Made by a program: the position numbers and the translations under genes
Shown here: piece after piece, positions 20,442 to 29,300 of the stretch
Position numbering within the stretch: position 1 is the first letter of the stretch
Layout of the letters: each line of letters begins with the position of its first letter
Source of the DNA: Hydrogenophaga sp. A37
GTDB taxonomy: Bacteria > Pseudomonadota > Gammaproteobacteria > Burkholderiales > Burkholderiaceae_C
Reading direction: 5' to 3'
Length of the DNA: 64,000 nt
NCBI RefSeq assembly: GCF_002001205.1
Contig: NZ_MUNZ01000188.1
Location: 1 to 64,000 of the forward strand
Notes under the pieces: model-generated
What the model was told of the DNA's origin: nothing
Seen by the model: the letters and a program-made list of their open reading frames with translations, nothing else
Database searches by the model: none

Positions 20442-21533
20442 TCAACTCCGCTCGGCGCCAAGGCAGGCGGCCATGGTCGACAGCTCGGTGTCCAGCGCCT
20501 GCTGGAACGTTTCATCCTTGGGCGGCTGTCCGTCCACGTAACCCAGGTCAGCACGCAGCCGCCCCTCCACCACCGACAGGTTGCCCCAACCGATGACCTG
20601 GTCGCGCCACAGCAGCGGCATGGCGTAGTAGCCGCGCACGCGTTGGGCTGGCGGTGTGTAGGCCTCGAAACGGTAGGCCCAACCCCACAGGCGTTCGAAG
20701 CGGTTGCGGTCCCAGACCACGGGGTCGAACGGTGCGAGCAGGCGAGCATCCTCGGGTGCCTTCCAGCGGCGTGAGCCGGGGTCTTCGTCCGCCGGCCAGT
20801 ACCACGCGACGCCGTCCACCTCGGCGTGGGGCAATCGCTGGACGGCGCGCTGCAGGGCGGCGCGCAACTGGTCCTGCCACTGCGGCACCGCGTGCTTGAG
20901 CATGGCCACCAGCTGACGCAGGCCGGGCTGCGGCAAGGGCGCGTACTTGTTCATCAGCACGTCGACCAACTGGTCCAGCACGGCGGGCACGTCGTCGGGC
21001 GCGGTCTGCGGCTGGTGCGCCGCGTAGAGGCGGATGCCGTTGTCGCGCCGCGCCACGCGCAGCAGGCCGCGGTAGTGCATGGCGTCGAGCAATTGGGTGC
21101 TGGCCTTGGACTGCCCACCCCACCAGTTGGTGGTGTGGCCATGGGCAAAGTGCGCGTCCACCTCGCGCGGGTGGGCTTCGCCCCGTTGTTGCACGTGGTG
21201 CCAGACTTCCTGCGCCTGCGCCCAGCGCTCGGGCGGCCATGCCTGGCGCGCGGTTCGCGGGTGCATGCGCGCGTGCAGTTCGGGTGTGACGAAGCCGTAG
21301 TTGACGAAGAAGTCTTCCTCCACCGCGAGCTTCGGGTATTGCCGCTCCAGGTCACCGGCCCGGTAGCCCTTCACCCGATGGCGCAGCGTCAGATCTTGCG
21401 CGCGGGCAGGCGAGCGGATCGGGTCGGCCTGCACGAAGCCCAGGCGGGCGATGGCTTTGGGCAGGGTGGTGGGCTTGAACAGGCTGCGGGCGACGGCGTA
21501 GCGGCGCAGGTCGGAGAGGGCGAGTGACGGCAT
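20442..21533 (-). CDS. YcaQ-family winged-helix protein (putative crosslink-repair DNA glycosylase)
   Basis: A 363-residue protein of the HTH_42/YcaQ family. The N-terminal region has the FVQADPIRSPARAQDL motif, which carries the QxD residues used by this glycosylase family, and a late WDRNRFERLWGWAYRFEAYTPP segment. E. coli YcaQ (now Nei3/AlkX-like) unhooks DNA interstrand crosslinks. The start MPSLALSDLRR at 21533 is chosen because the longer ORF start at 21662 would overlap kynA. Substrate in this organism is not shown. Confidence 0.85.
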   Translation of the reverse strand: MPSLALSDLRRYAVARSLFKPTTLPKAIARLGFVQADPIRSPARAQDLTLRHRVKGYRAGDLERQYPKLAVEEDFFVNYGFVTPELHARMHPRTARQAWPPERWAQAQEVWHHVQQRGEAHPREVDAHFAHGHTTNWWGGQSKASTQLLDAMHYRGLLRVARRDNGIRLYAAHQPQTAPDDVPAVLDQLVDVLMNKYAPLPQPGLRQLVAMLKHAVPQWQDQLRAALQRAVQRLPHAEVDGVAWYWPADEDPGSRRWKAPEDARLLAPFDPVVWDRNRFERLWGWAYRFEAYTPPAQRVRGYYAMPLLWRDQVIGWGNLSVVEGRLRADLGYVDGQPPKDETFQQALDTELSTMAACLGAERS

Positions 21534-21604
21534 CTCATGATCATGCCGCAGTGCGCTGTGCCAGCGCCCAGTCCGGCGCGAAATGCCCTGTCCAGCATGC
21601 GTTG

Positions 21605-21658
21605 GCATTGGCGCTCGCATCGCCCCCAGGAGGGTGACGCGCAGCACGACGCGGGGGG
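21605..21658 (-). repeat. Partial copy of the 3'-end repeat (after kynA)
   Basis: Read on the minus strand, immediately after the kynA stop: CCCCCCGCGTCGTGCTGCGC, then ACCCTCCTGGGGGCGATGCGAG. This matches the first half and the start of the second hairpin; the rest is lost. Confidence 0.6.
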
Positions 21659-22537
21659 TCACAACGCCGTGCGCAGTGTCCAGATTTCCGGGAAAAGGAC
21701 GACGTCCAGCATCTTGCGCAGGTAGCTGACGCCACCCGTACCGCCGGTGCCGCGCTTGAAGCCGATCACGCGCTCGACCGTGGTCACGTGGCGGAAGCGC
21801 CAGAGGCGGAAGGCGTCTTCCAGGTCGGTGAGTTCTTCGCCCAGCTGGTACAGGTCCCAGTGTTGTTTCGGATCGCGGTAGACGGTGAGCCAGGCCTGCT
21901 CAACCTCGGCGTGCGCCTCATAGGGCTGGGTCCAGTCACGCTGTGTGTGGCTTTCGGGCACGGCGATGCCGCGCCGCCCCAGCAGGCGCAGCGCTTCGTC
22001 GTACAGCGAGGGCGCCTCATACGCGGCCTGCACCATCGTCAGCCGTTCGGGGCTGTGCGCGTGGGGCTTGAGCATGGCGGCGTTCTTGTTGCCCATCGCG
22101 AACTCGATGCAGCGGTACTGAAAGCTCTGGAAGCCGCTGGACTGCGCGAGGTAGGGGCGCAGCGCGCTGTACTCGGGCGGTGTCATGGTGGCCAGCACGT
22201 CCCAGGCGTGCACCAGCTGCTCCATGATCTTGGAGACGCGCGCCAGCATCTTGAACGCGGTGTTGAGCTCGTCGTTGGCGATGTGTTTCACGGCAGCGTG
22301 CAGCTCGTGCAACATCAGCTTCATCCACAGCTCGCTGGTCTGGTGCTGCACGATGAACAGCATCTCGTCATGCGCGGGCGAGAGCGGTTTCTGCGCACTC
22401 AGGATGGCGTCGAGCTGCAGGTAGTCACCGTAGCTCATGTCCTGGCTGAAATCGAGCTGGGCTTTTTCTTCGGCCACGATGGCTTCGGTCCGGGACGCTG
22501 GTGTGCCGTCGGGTTCGGCGTGGAAGGGGCAGGACAT
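21659..22537 (-). CDS. kynA: Tryptophan 2,3-dioxygenase
   Basis: A 292-residue heme dioxygenase that opens the indole ring of L-tryptophan to N-formylkynurenine. Family motifs are [10 protein letters not shown] (near residue 35), the helix [20 protein letters not shown] with active-site residues, and the C-terminal [22 protein letters not shown] carrying the proximal heme histidine. The length matches the family. ATG 22537 ([11 protein letters not shown]) is chosen over the ATG at 22636 because it lies 11 bp after the kynU stop. It is the last gene of the kynB-kynU-kynA operon. Confidence 0.95.
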   Translation of the reverse strand: MSCPFHAEPDGTPASRTEAIVAEEKAQLDFSQDMSYGDYLQLDAILSAQKPLSPAHDEMLFIVQHQTSELWMKLMLHELHAAVKHIANDELNTAFKMLARVSKIMEQLVHAWDVLATMTPPEYSALRPYLAQSSGFQSFQYRCIEFAMGNKNAAMLKPHAHSPERLTMVQAAYEAPSLYDEALRLLGRRGIAVPESHTQRDWTQPYEAHAEVEQAWLTVYRDPKQHWDLYQLGEELTDLEDAFRLWRFRHVTTVERVIGFKRGTGGTGGVSYLRKMLDVVLFPEIWTLRTAL

Positions 22538-22548
22538 GGCGGGCTCCT

Positions 22549-23823
22549 TCAGGTCACGGCGTGTTTGCGGTTGAACTCGGGGCGTTGCCACTCGCCCGAT
22601 TCGAGCACCTGCTTCAGGTGCTCGACCGCGTTCCACACATCGACGAAGCCGATGTAGAGCGGGGTGAAACCGAAGCGCAGGATGTCCTTGTGGCGACCAC
22701 CGTCACCGGCGCGGTAGTCGCCGATCACGCCGCGCGCGATCAGCGCCTGCACGATGGCGTAGGCGCCTTCGTCCTTCGTGAGGCACACCTGAGAGCCGCG
22801 CTGCGCCTGCTCACGCGGTGTGGCCAGGCCCAGGCCGTGGCCGGCGCAGCGTTCTTCCACCAGCGCAATGAACAGGTCGGTCAGCGCCAGCGACTTGGCG
22901 CGCAGCGCGGCCATGCCACCCAGCGGCTCGGCGGTCAGCAGCGTGTCCACGCCGCAGTCCAGCGCGGCCAGGCTGATGATGGGTTGTGTGCCGCACTGGT
23001 AGCGCGTGATGCCCGGGGCGGGGCGGTAGTCGGGCGTGAATTCGAACGGCGTGGCGTGGCCCCACCAGCCCGCCAGCGGCTGCCAGAAGCGGTCGGCATG
23101 CTGTGGGTTCACCCACACGAAGGCCGGTGCGCCCGGGCCGCCGTTGAGGTACTTGTAGCCGCAGCCCACGGCGAAGTCCGCCTTTGCTTCTTTCAGGTCC
23201 ACCGGCACCGCGCCTGCGCTGTGCGCTAGGTCCCACACGGTCAGGATGCCCTCGGCGTGTGCAGCGGCCGTCACAGCGGCCATGTCGTGCATGGCGCCAG
23301 TGCGGTAGTTCACGTGCGTGAGCATGAGGATGGCGACCTCGGCGGTGAGCGACGCGGCGATGGCTTCGGGCTCGACCAGCACCAGCTCCATGCCGTGCTG
23401 TTGGCAGAGCGCTTCGGCGATGTAGAGGTCGGTCGGGAAGTTGCTGCGCTCGCTCACGATGCGTTGGCGCTGCGGCGCGTCGGCGGCCGCGATGTTCATG
23501 GCCGCGCTCAGCACCTTGAACAGGTTGACCGAGGTGCTGTCGGTCGCCACCACCTCGCCGGGGCCGGCGCCGATCAGGCGCGCGATCTTGTCGCCCACCT
23601 GCTGCGGCATGGCGAACCAGCCGTTTTTGTTCCAGCTTTGAATGAGGTCGGTGCCCCATTCGCGCGCCACCGTGTCGGCCACACGGGCCGGCGTGGCGGC
23701 CGGCATCACGCCCAGCGAGTTGCCGTCGAGGTAGATCGTGCCGGCGGGGATGTTGAAGGCCTTGCGCAGGTCGCGCAACGGGTCGGTGGCGTCGAGGGTG
23801 ATGCAGTCTTGCTGGGTGGTCAT
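22549..23823 (-). CDS. kynU: Kynureninase
   Basis: A 424-residue PLP enzyme that cleaves L-kynurenine to anthranilate and alanine. The PLP lysine lies in [19 protein letters not shown]; the upstream [10 protein letters not shown] gives the cofactor-binding aspartate region (VWDLAHSAG). The N-terminus [13 protein letters not shown] is typical. It lies between kynB (20 bp gap) and kynA, and the three genes together turn tryptophan into anthranilate. Confidence 0.95.
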   Translation of the reverse strand: MTTQQDCITLDATDPLRDLRKAFNIPAGTIYLDGNSLGVMPAATPARVADTVAREWGTDLIQSWNKNGWFAMPQQVGDKIARLIGAGPGEVVATDSTSVNLFKVLSAAMNIAAADAPQRQRIVSERSNFPTDLYIAEALCQQHGMELVLVEPEAIAASLTAEVAILMLTHVNYRTGAMHDMAAVTAAAHAEGILTVWDLAHSAGAVPVDLKEAKADFAVGCGYKYLNGGPGAPAFVWVNPQHADRFWQPLAGWWGHATPFEFTPDYRPAPGITRYQCGTQPIISLAALDCGVDTLLTAEPLGGMAALRAKSLALTDLFIALVEERCAGHGLGLATPREQAQRGSQVCLTKDEGAYAIVQALIARGVIGDYRAGDGGRHKDILRFGFTPLYIGFVDVWNAVEHLKQVLESGEWQRPEFNRKHAVT

Positions 23824-23843
23824 GGGTTTTTGTCTCCTGGTGT

Positions 23844-24470
23844 TTACAGTTCTCTGAGTACCGCGCGCACCGGGCTCGCGTCGGCGGTGGTGAGCTTCAG
23901 GGGCAGTGCGATGAGTTCGTAGTCGCCCTCGGGCACGTCGTCGAGCAGCAGGTTTTCCAGCACGCGCAGGCCGCGCTGGCGGATGGTCTGGTGGCTGGTC
24001 AGCAGCTTGCTGTCGGCGGGGTCGATGCTCGCGCTGTCGATGCCGATGAGCTTCACGCCCTGGTCGGCCAGCAGGGTGACCGTCTCGGGTGCGAAGGCGG
24101 GCAGGGCGTGGTCGAAGCGGTCTTGCGGCATGCGCTCATAAACGCGGACCAGCACCCGCTGCGGGAGGTGATCCATGGCGTGGGCGATGTGCTCGGGCCG
24201 CACCAGCGGTCCGCAGCCGATGGCGTGGATCACGCGGCAGGGGCCGATGAAGGCCTGCAGGTCCACCGCGCCAATGGCCGAGCCCTCTGGGTCGTAGTGC
24301 AGCGGCGCGTCGGCGTGCGCACCCACGTGGGGCGAGAGCGTGATGGCGCTCACGTTGACCGGGCAACCCGGGCCTATGCTCGCCACCCACTGCTGCGAGT
24401 AGGCGGTGTCACCGGGGAAAACCGGGGTACCAGCGTGGACGGATGGGGAAATGTCCCAGAGCTTTTTCAT
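23844..24470 (-). CDS. kynB: Kynurenine formamidase
   Basis: A 208-residue metal-dependent cyclase-family enzyme that hydrolyses N-formylkynurenine. The metal site is visible as SPHVGAHADAPLHY near residues 47-60. DISPSVHAGTPVFPGD at the N-terminus is the KynB hallmark. It is the first gene of the operon; the 196-bp region to feoA holds both promoters. No divergent kynR (Lrp-type) gene is present at this locus. Confidence 0.95.
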   Translation of the reverse strand: MKKLWDISPSVHAGTPVFPGDTAYSQQWVASIGPGCPVNVSAITLSPHVGAHADAPLHYDPEGSAIGAVDLQAFIGPCRVIHAIGCGPLVRPEHIAHAMDHLPQRVLVRVYERMPQDRFDHALPAFAPETVTLLADQGVKLIGIDSASIDPADSKLLTSHQTIRQRGLRVLENLLLDDVPEGDYELIALPLKLTTADASPVRAVLREL

Positions 24471-24595
24471 AGTGCGGTGAAGGTAGCACCGGCAAAAAAA
24501 CCATGGTGTCGGTAATTTCCAACGACCTTCAAAAATACTTCAGGCCTAAACGAAATCAGTCAAAACAGCGCGGCTCAGCCAGATTTGACGGGGGC

Positions 24596-24628
24596 TTGAC
24601 TTAAAGCAAATGAGAAGCGTTGTCATCT
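24596..24628 (+). promoter_or_regulatory. feo promoter with Fur-like box
   Basis: ATGAGAA-GCG-TTGTCAT at 24610-24626 is an inverted repeat with one mismatched pair and fits the Fur consensus (AATGA-AA-N-TT-TCATT type). It lies 40 bp upstream of feoA. A TTGACT at 24596-24601 could be the -35 element, placing the box over the -10 region, where Fe-Fur would block transcription. The -10 itself is weak. Confidence 0.6.
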
Positions 24629-24666
24629 GAATACACTGAGCCCATCAACTTCTCACTTGCCCAGCC

Positions 24667-24981
24667 ATGTCCAACACCGCTCTGTGCCTTCCCCGTGTGT
24701 GCCCAGCCCCGAGCGATGCGGCGGTCGTCGGGCTGGACCGTTGGCCGCTGCACCAACCCGCCGAACTGGTGGGGCTGGCACCCGCCAGCGGCGACGAACA
24801 GGCACGCACCCTGCACCGGCTGGCCGAGGTGGGGTTTCTGCCGGGTGAAACCCTGCGGGTGATCTCGCGAGGCTGGCTGCGCGGGGGACCGATGGCGGTG
24901 CGGGTCGGGCAATCGACGTTTGCCTTGCGGTCGCACGAGGCCGCTTTGCTGCAGGTGCGTGCGCTGCGCGGGGCGGACTGA
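24667..24981 (+). CDS. feoA: Ferrous iron transport protein A
   Basis: A 104-residue protein with a FeoA SH3-like domain (LVGLAPASGDEQARTLHRLAEVGFLPGE ... VRVGQSTFALRSHEAALLQV). The first 30 residues are an extra N-terminal extension. FeoA is a small cytoplasmic partner needed for FeoB-dependent Fe2+ uptake. The gene sits 2 bp before feoB and behind a Fur-like box, so iron repression is likely. Confidence 0.9.
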   Translation: MSNTALCLPRVCPAPSDAAVVGLDRWPLHQPAELVGLAPASGDEQARTLHRLAEVGFLPGETLRVISRGWLRGGPMAVRVGQSTFALRSHEAALLQVRALRGAD

Positions 24982-24983
24982 GC

Positions 24984-26849
24984 ATGGACACCGCCGTGCC
25001 CCAAATGGCCCTGTTGGGCAACCCCAACTGCGGCAAGACCGCGCTGTTCAACCTGCTGACCGGTACGCACCAGAAAGTCGCGAACTACGCGGGGGTGACG
25101 GTCGAGCGCAAGGCAGGCTGGTTCGTCACCCCTCAGGGGCGGCGCGCCCAGTTGCAGGACCTGCCAGGCACCTACAGCCTCGTGCCGCTCAGCCACGATG
25201 AGGCGGTCACACGCGACGTGGTGATGGGCCGGCGAGAGGGTGAGGTGCGCCCCGACCTGTTGGTCTGTGTGGTCGATGCGACCCACCTGCAGCTGAACCT
25301 GCGTCTGGTGCTGGAAGCCCAGGCCCTGGGTTTGCCGATGGTGCTGGTGCTCAACATGTTCGATGTGGCGCGGTCACAGGGCATGCAGATTCACACCGAC
25401 CGCCTGGCGCGGCGTTTGAACATGCCGGTGGTCACCGCCGTGAGTGTGCACAAGGACGGCGCGCACGACCTGCTGCGCCAGCTCGACGAGCTGCTGTCGA
25501 AGGGGCTGAAGGCCGGGACGCCGGTGGCGCCGCCCGCCGGCGAAGCCGACCCTGCGGCGCTGAACCGCCGAGTGCGGGAGCTGCTTGTCGATGCACTGGA
25601 GGTGCCCGCGCAGCGGTGGGCGCTCAGCGACCGCATCGACCGATGGGCTATGCATCCGTTCTGGGGCTATGTGTTGCTGGCGGGCCTGCTGCTGCTCATG
25701 TTCCAGGCGGTGTTCGCCTGGGCGGCGTGGCCCATGGAGACCATCGAAGCCGGCATGGGCTGGGTGGGTCGGGAGGTGTCCAGCCACATGGCCGACGGAC
25801 CCTTGCGCAGCCTGCTGGTTGATGGGGTGATTGCCGGCGCCGGCGGGGTGCTGGTGTTCCTGCCGCAGATCCTGATCTTGTTCTTCTTCATCTTTTTGCT
25901 GGAAGACTCGGGCTACCTGCCACGTGCCGCCTTCCTGATGGACCGCGTGATGGGCACCGTGGGGTTGTCTGGGCGCTCTTTCATCCCCTTGCTGTCCAGT
26001 TTTGCCTGCGCCGTGCCGGGGATCATGGCCACGCGCACCATCAGCCACTGGCGCGACCGCTGGCTGACCATCCTGGTCGCACCGCTGATGACTTGCTCCG
26101 CACGGTTGCCGGTTTATGCGCTGCTGATCGCCGCCTTCATTCCCCAGCGCCAGGTGGCGGGGCTGTTCAACCTCCAGGGGCTGGTGCTGTTCGGGTTGTA
26201 CGTGGCTGGCATCTTGAGCGCCATGGCGGTGGCCTTCATCGTTTCGCGGCGCCATGGCGATCAACCCACGCCGCTGCTGATGGAGCTGCCGGCCTACCGC
26301 TGGCCCAGTGCGCGCAACGTGGCGCGCGGGCTTTGGGAGCGCGCCCACATTTTCGTGCGGCGGGTCGGCGGCATCATCCTGGCGCTGATGGTGCTGCTGT
26401 GGTTTCTCTCCAGTTACCCGGCGCCACCCGAAGGCTTTACCGGGGCGGCCGTCGAGGCCAGCGTGGCGGGGCGGTTGGGCCATTGGCTGGCACCGCTGTT
26501 TGCACCGCTCGGGTTCGACTGGCGCATCGTGGTCGCGCTGACCCCTGCCATGGCGGCCCGCGAGGTGGTGGTGGCGGCGCTCGGCACGGTGTACGCCCTG
26601 AGCGTGCCAGGAGATCAGGTGGCGGATGCGCTGGGCAGCGTGATCGCCGGGCAGTGGTCGATGGCCACCGCGCTCTCGCTGATGGTCTGGTTCATCTACG
26701 CGCCGCAGTGCGTCGCCATGTTGGCGGCCGTGCGCCGCGAGGCTGGTGGCATGCGCCACGTCGCCATCGTGGCCGGCTATCTGTTTGCATTGGCCTATGT
26801 CGCGGCCTGGTTCACTTACCGGCTGGCCTCTCAATGGGGGGCCGCATGA
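24984..26849 (+). CDS. feoB: Ferrous iron transport protein B
   Basis: A 621-residue protein. The N-terminal G domain has G1 GNPNCGKT at residues 12-19, G3 DLPGTYSL and G4 NMFD. The membrane domain contains the two Gate motifs (RSFIPLLSSFACAVPGIMATR, and later LTPAMAAREVVVAALGTVY) with the conserved cysteine in SFACAVPG. It moves Fe2+ across the inner membrane. It is shorter than E. coli FeoB (773) because of a reduced linker and C-terminus, as in many betaproteobacteria. Confidence 0.95.
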   Translation: MDTAVPQMALLGNPNCGKTALFNLLTGTHQKVANYAGVTVERKAGWFVTPQGRRAQLQDLPGTYSLVPLSHDEAVTRDVVMGRREGEVRPDLLVCVVDATHLQLNLRLVLEAQALGLPMVLVLNMFDVARSQGMQIHTDRLARRLNMPVVTAVSVHKDGAHDLLRQLDELLSKGLKAGTPVAPPAGEADPAALNRRVRELLVDALEVPAQRWALSDRIDRWAMHPFWGYVLLAGLLLLMFQAVFAWAAWPMETIEAGMGWVGREVSSHMADGPLRSLLVDGVIAGAGGVLVFLPQILILFFFIFLLEDSGYLPRAAFLMDRVMGTVGLSGRSFIPLLSSFACAVPGIMATRTISHWRDRWLTILVAPLMTCSARLPVYALLIAAFIPQRQVAGLFNLQGLVLFGLYVAGILSAMAVAFIVSRRHGDQPTPLLMELPAYRWPSARNVARGLWERAHIFVRRVGGIILALMVLLWFLSSYPAPPEGFTGAAVEASVAGRLGHWLAPLFAPLGFDWRIVVALTPAMAAREVVVAALGTVYALSVPGDQVADALGSVIAGQWSMATALSLMVWFIYAPQCVAMLAAVRREAGGMRHVAIVAGYLFALAYVAAWFTYRLASQWGAA

Positions 26850-26898
26850 ACCAGCGCCGGCCAGCGCCCCGCGCAGCCCTCAGGGCCAAGGCGTGTCT

Positions 26899-27081
26899 GT
26901 GAGTTTGCAGTCTTTCATCGTTGCACTGTGTGTGCTGGCGGCGCTGGTGTACCTGCTGCGGGCTGCGCTGCGGCGCTGGCGGGTGGGCCGATCGATGGCG
27001 GTGCCTGCGGATCGCAGTGGCGCCGGTGCGCCGGCTTGTGGCCGTTGCCAAGGTTGCAGCAGGTCCGGTGGCTGCCACTGA
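26899..27081 (+). CDS. Small Cys-rich membrane protein of the feo operon
   Basis: A 60-residue protein starting at GTG 26899, with AAGG seven bases upstream; GTG 26893 is an alternative. One membrane helix (FIVALCVLAALVYLLRAAL) is followed by a basic stretch and a C-terminal CGRCQGCSRSGGCH cluster. Small membrane proteins with such tails commonly follow feoB and are described as FeoB-associated Cys-rich proteins; this probably takes the place of FeoC. Metal or redox sensing is inference. Confidence 0.7.
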   Translation: MSLQSFIVALCVLAALVYLLRAALRRWRVGRSMAVPADRSGAGAPACGRCQGCSRSGGCH

Positions 27082-27082
27082 C

Positions 27083-27997
27083 TCAAAGCGGTGGCAGGCG
27101 CGCCAGCAGCACCTTCAGCGCGCGGTCGGGCGACACATCGGCGAACACCGCCGGGTTGGGCAGGCGCTGAACCAGTTCCAGCTCGGGCGCTTCTGCGGCC
27201 AGCAGGTCGTGCAGAAAACGCTCCGGGATTTGCGGCGCGTTCAGGCAGAGCAGGGCGTGGCCGCCAGGACGCAGCAGGTCGGGCAGGCGGCGCATCAGGC
27301 GTGGCCAGTCTTTGTTGGCCACGAAGCTACCCTTCTGGTGACTCGGCGGATCGGCGATCACCAGCCCGTAAGGCCCCATGCGCGTGACCTTGCCCCATGA
27401 GCTGAAGAGGTCGTGCGCGAGGAACTTGGCACCGCTGGTGATGCCGTTCAACTGGTGGTTCTGCTGGCCGGTGGTGAGCGCGCCCTGCGCCATGTCGATG
27501 TTCACCACCTCTTTCGCGCCACCCTGGAGTGCTGCCACCGAGAAAGCGCAGGTGTAGGCGAACAGGTTGAGCACCTTGTGGCCTTGTGCGTTCGTGCGCA
27601 CCCAGCGCCGGCCCTCGGCCATGTCGAGAAACAGGCCGTGGTTCTGGCCGCGCTGCAGGTTGATGCGGTACTTGGCGCCGTCTTCGGTGACCACGTGTGA
27701 CTCGGGCACGGTGCCGGCGAGCACGGTGGTTTCGCTGCGGCCCTCGAAGCGGGTTTGCAGCACGGCGTTGAGCGGTTCGCCGGGCGCGATCTGCGCTTGC
27801 CGCGCCTGCAGGGCAGCGGTCACCGCGGCCCGTTCTTCGGCCGTGGTTTCGCCGAATTTGGTCAGCACCCACACGGGCGGGAAGGCGTCCAGCGTCCAGG
27901 CCTCGTTGCCCGGGTGCAAGCCGCCGCGCCCGTGGAAGAAGCGTTGCGCGTCAGTGGGCATGGCCACCGTGGCGATGGCGTCGAGCAGGGCTTGCAT
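27083..27997 (-). CDS. Class I SAM-dependent RNA methyltransferase (RlmI/RlmK-like)
   Basis: A 304-residue protein. SAM motif I is VLNLFAYTCAFSVAALQGGA near residue 142 and motif IV is VIADPPSHQKGSF. The N-terminal part (GRGGLHPGNEAWTLDAFPPVW and PESHVVTEDGAKYRINL) is like the 23S rRNA methyltransferase group around RlmI, but there is no N-terminal PUA domain. The exact RNA target is not determined. It is convergent with the feo operon, whose last stop lies 1 bp away. Confidence 0.82.
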   Translation of the reverse strand: MQALLDAIATVAMPTDAQRFFHGRGGLHPGNEAWTLDAFPPVWVLTKFGETTAEERAAVTAALQARQAQIAPGEPLNAVLQTRFEGRSETTVLAGTVPESHVVTEDGAKYRINLQRGQNHGLFLDMAEGRRWVRTNAQGHKVLNLFAYTCAFSVAALQGGAKEVVNIDMAQGALTTGQQNHQLNGITSGAKFLAHDLFSSWGKVTRMGPYGLVIADPPSHQKGSFVANKDWPRLMRRLPDLLRPGGHALLCLNAPQIPERFLHDLLAAEAPELELVQRLPNPAVFADVSPDRALKVLLARLPPL

Positions 27998-28013
27998 GGA
28001 GTGGATGTGCGGG

Positions 28014-28334
28014 TCAGCCGCCGAAGGATGCGCTCAACGGTGAAAGCCCATGGCGGCGGCGCGCCTGGCCGCAGGCATCGCTGCCTTCTTCGAATTCGCG
28101 GCAGGGGTTGGGTCGCCACTCGTAGATGCCGCAGGTGGCTCTTTCACCGATGCGGCCCGAGAGCGCGGCGCAACGGGGTTGCCCGTGGTCGGTGCCGCGC
28201 ATGCGGGCGATGCTGTCTGTCACCGGCACCCACAGACCGTCGGGAACGCTGCCACCCTCAGACTGGGTTTCGTGCACCGAGAAGTCCACGCGAAAGCTGG
28301 CGCAGCAGGCGCCACAAGTGGTGCAGGCACTCAT
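28014..28334 (-). CDS. YkgJ-family CxxC cluster protein
   Basis: A 106-residue protein with the YkgJ cysteine pattern: CTTCGACCASF at residues 4-14, then QPRCAAL, ATCGIYEWRPNPCREF and a late Cys. Such proteins bind zinc or an iron-sulfur cluster; no enzyme activity is established. The start MSACTTCGACC at 28334 matches the family. It lies between the methyltransferase and argF, all on the minus strand. Confidence 0.85.
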   Translation of the reverse strand: MSACTTCGACCASFRVDFSVHETQSEGGSVPDGLWVPVTDSIARMRGTDHGQPRCAALSGRIGERATCGIYEWRPNPCREFEEGSDACGQARRRHGLSPLSASFGG

Positions 28335-28352
28335 GCGTTGGTTGGCGGCGGC

Positions 28353-29300
28353 TCAGCCCAGACGGCCCAGCAGCAGGTACTCCATCAGCGCCTTCTGCGC
28401 ATGCATGCGGTTCTCGGCCTCGTCCCAGACGACCGATTGTGGGCCGTCGATGACTTCGGCGCTCACCTCTTCACCGCGGTGCGCGGGCAGGCAGTGCATG
28501 AAGAGCGCGTCGGGTTTGGCCACGGCCATCATGGCTTCGTCCACGCACCACTGCGCGAACGCGGCGCGGCGCACCTCGTTTTCGGCCTCGTAGCCCATGC
28601 TGGTCCAGACGTCGGTGGTCACGAGGTCCGCGCCGGCGCAGGCGGCCTTTGGGTCCTTGAAGACCTTGTAGCAGCCTGGGTTGGAGATGCCGGCCAGCTT
28701 CGGGTCCACCTCGTAGCCGCTGGGCGTGCTCACGTGCACCGTGAAGTCCAGCAGTTCGGCAGCTTGCAGCCAGGTGTTGGCCATGTTGTTGCCGTCGCCC
28801 ACCCACGCCACCACTTTGCCCTTGAGCGCATCCAGCGGGTTGCCGCTGGCGGCCGGGCGGTGCTCGACCAGGGTGAACAGGTCGGCCAGGATCTGGCAGG
28901 GGTGGAACTCGTTGGTCAGGCCGTTGATGACCGGCACGCGCGAGTGCGCGGCGAAGCGCTCCAGCTTGCTCTGCTCGTAGGTGCGGATCATCACCATGTC
29001 CACCATGCGGCTGATGACCTTGGCGCTGTCTTCGATGGGCTCGGCGCGGCCGAGCTGGCTGTCGCCCGTGGTCAGGTGCACCACCGAGCCACCGAGCTGG
29101 TACATGCCGGCCTCGAAGCTCACGCGGGTGCGTGTGCTGGCCTTCTCGAAGATCATGGCCAGCGTGCGGTCCGGGTCGGCGAAGGGCTGGTGCTTTTCGA
29201 AGGCCTTGAACCTGGCCTTGATGAAGGCCGCGCGCGTGAGCAGGTAGGCGTACTCGTCGGCGCCGAGGTCCTTGAACTGGAGGTAGTGGCGGATGCTCAT
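28353..29300 (-). CDS. argF: Ornithine carbamoyltransferase
   Basis: A 315-residue enzyme that forms citrulline from ornithine and carbamoyl phosphate. The carbamoyl-phosphate motif FEKASTRTRVSFEA is near residue 50, the ornithine-binding MGYEAENE region follows, and the catalytic HCLPAHRGEEV is near residue 270. The start ATG 29300 overlaps the argD stop by 4 bp (ATGA), so argD and argF are translationally coupled. The length matches the family. Confidence 0.96.
   Translation of the reverse strand: MSIRHYLQFKDLGADEYAYLLTRAAFIKARFKAFEKHQPFADPDRTLAMIFEKASTRTRVSFEAGMYQLGGSVVHLTTGDSQLGRAEPIEDSAKVISRMVDMVMIRTYEQSKLERFAAHSRVPVINGLTNEFHPCQILADLFTLVEHRPAASGNPLDALKGKVVAWVGDGNNMANTWLQAAELLDFTVHVSTPSGYEVDPKLAGISNPGCYKVFKDPKAACAGADLVTTDVWTSMGYEAENEVRRAAFAQWCVDEAMMAVAKPDALFMHCLPAHRGEEVSAEVIDGPQSVVWDEAENRMHAQKALMEYLLLGRLG

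Noticed and set aside
25374-26834. 486-codon minus frame opposite feoB
   Set aside because: Its product is Gln/His/Arg-rich and unlike any protein family, while FeoB is complete on the sense strand.
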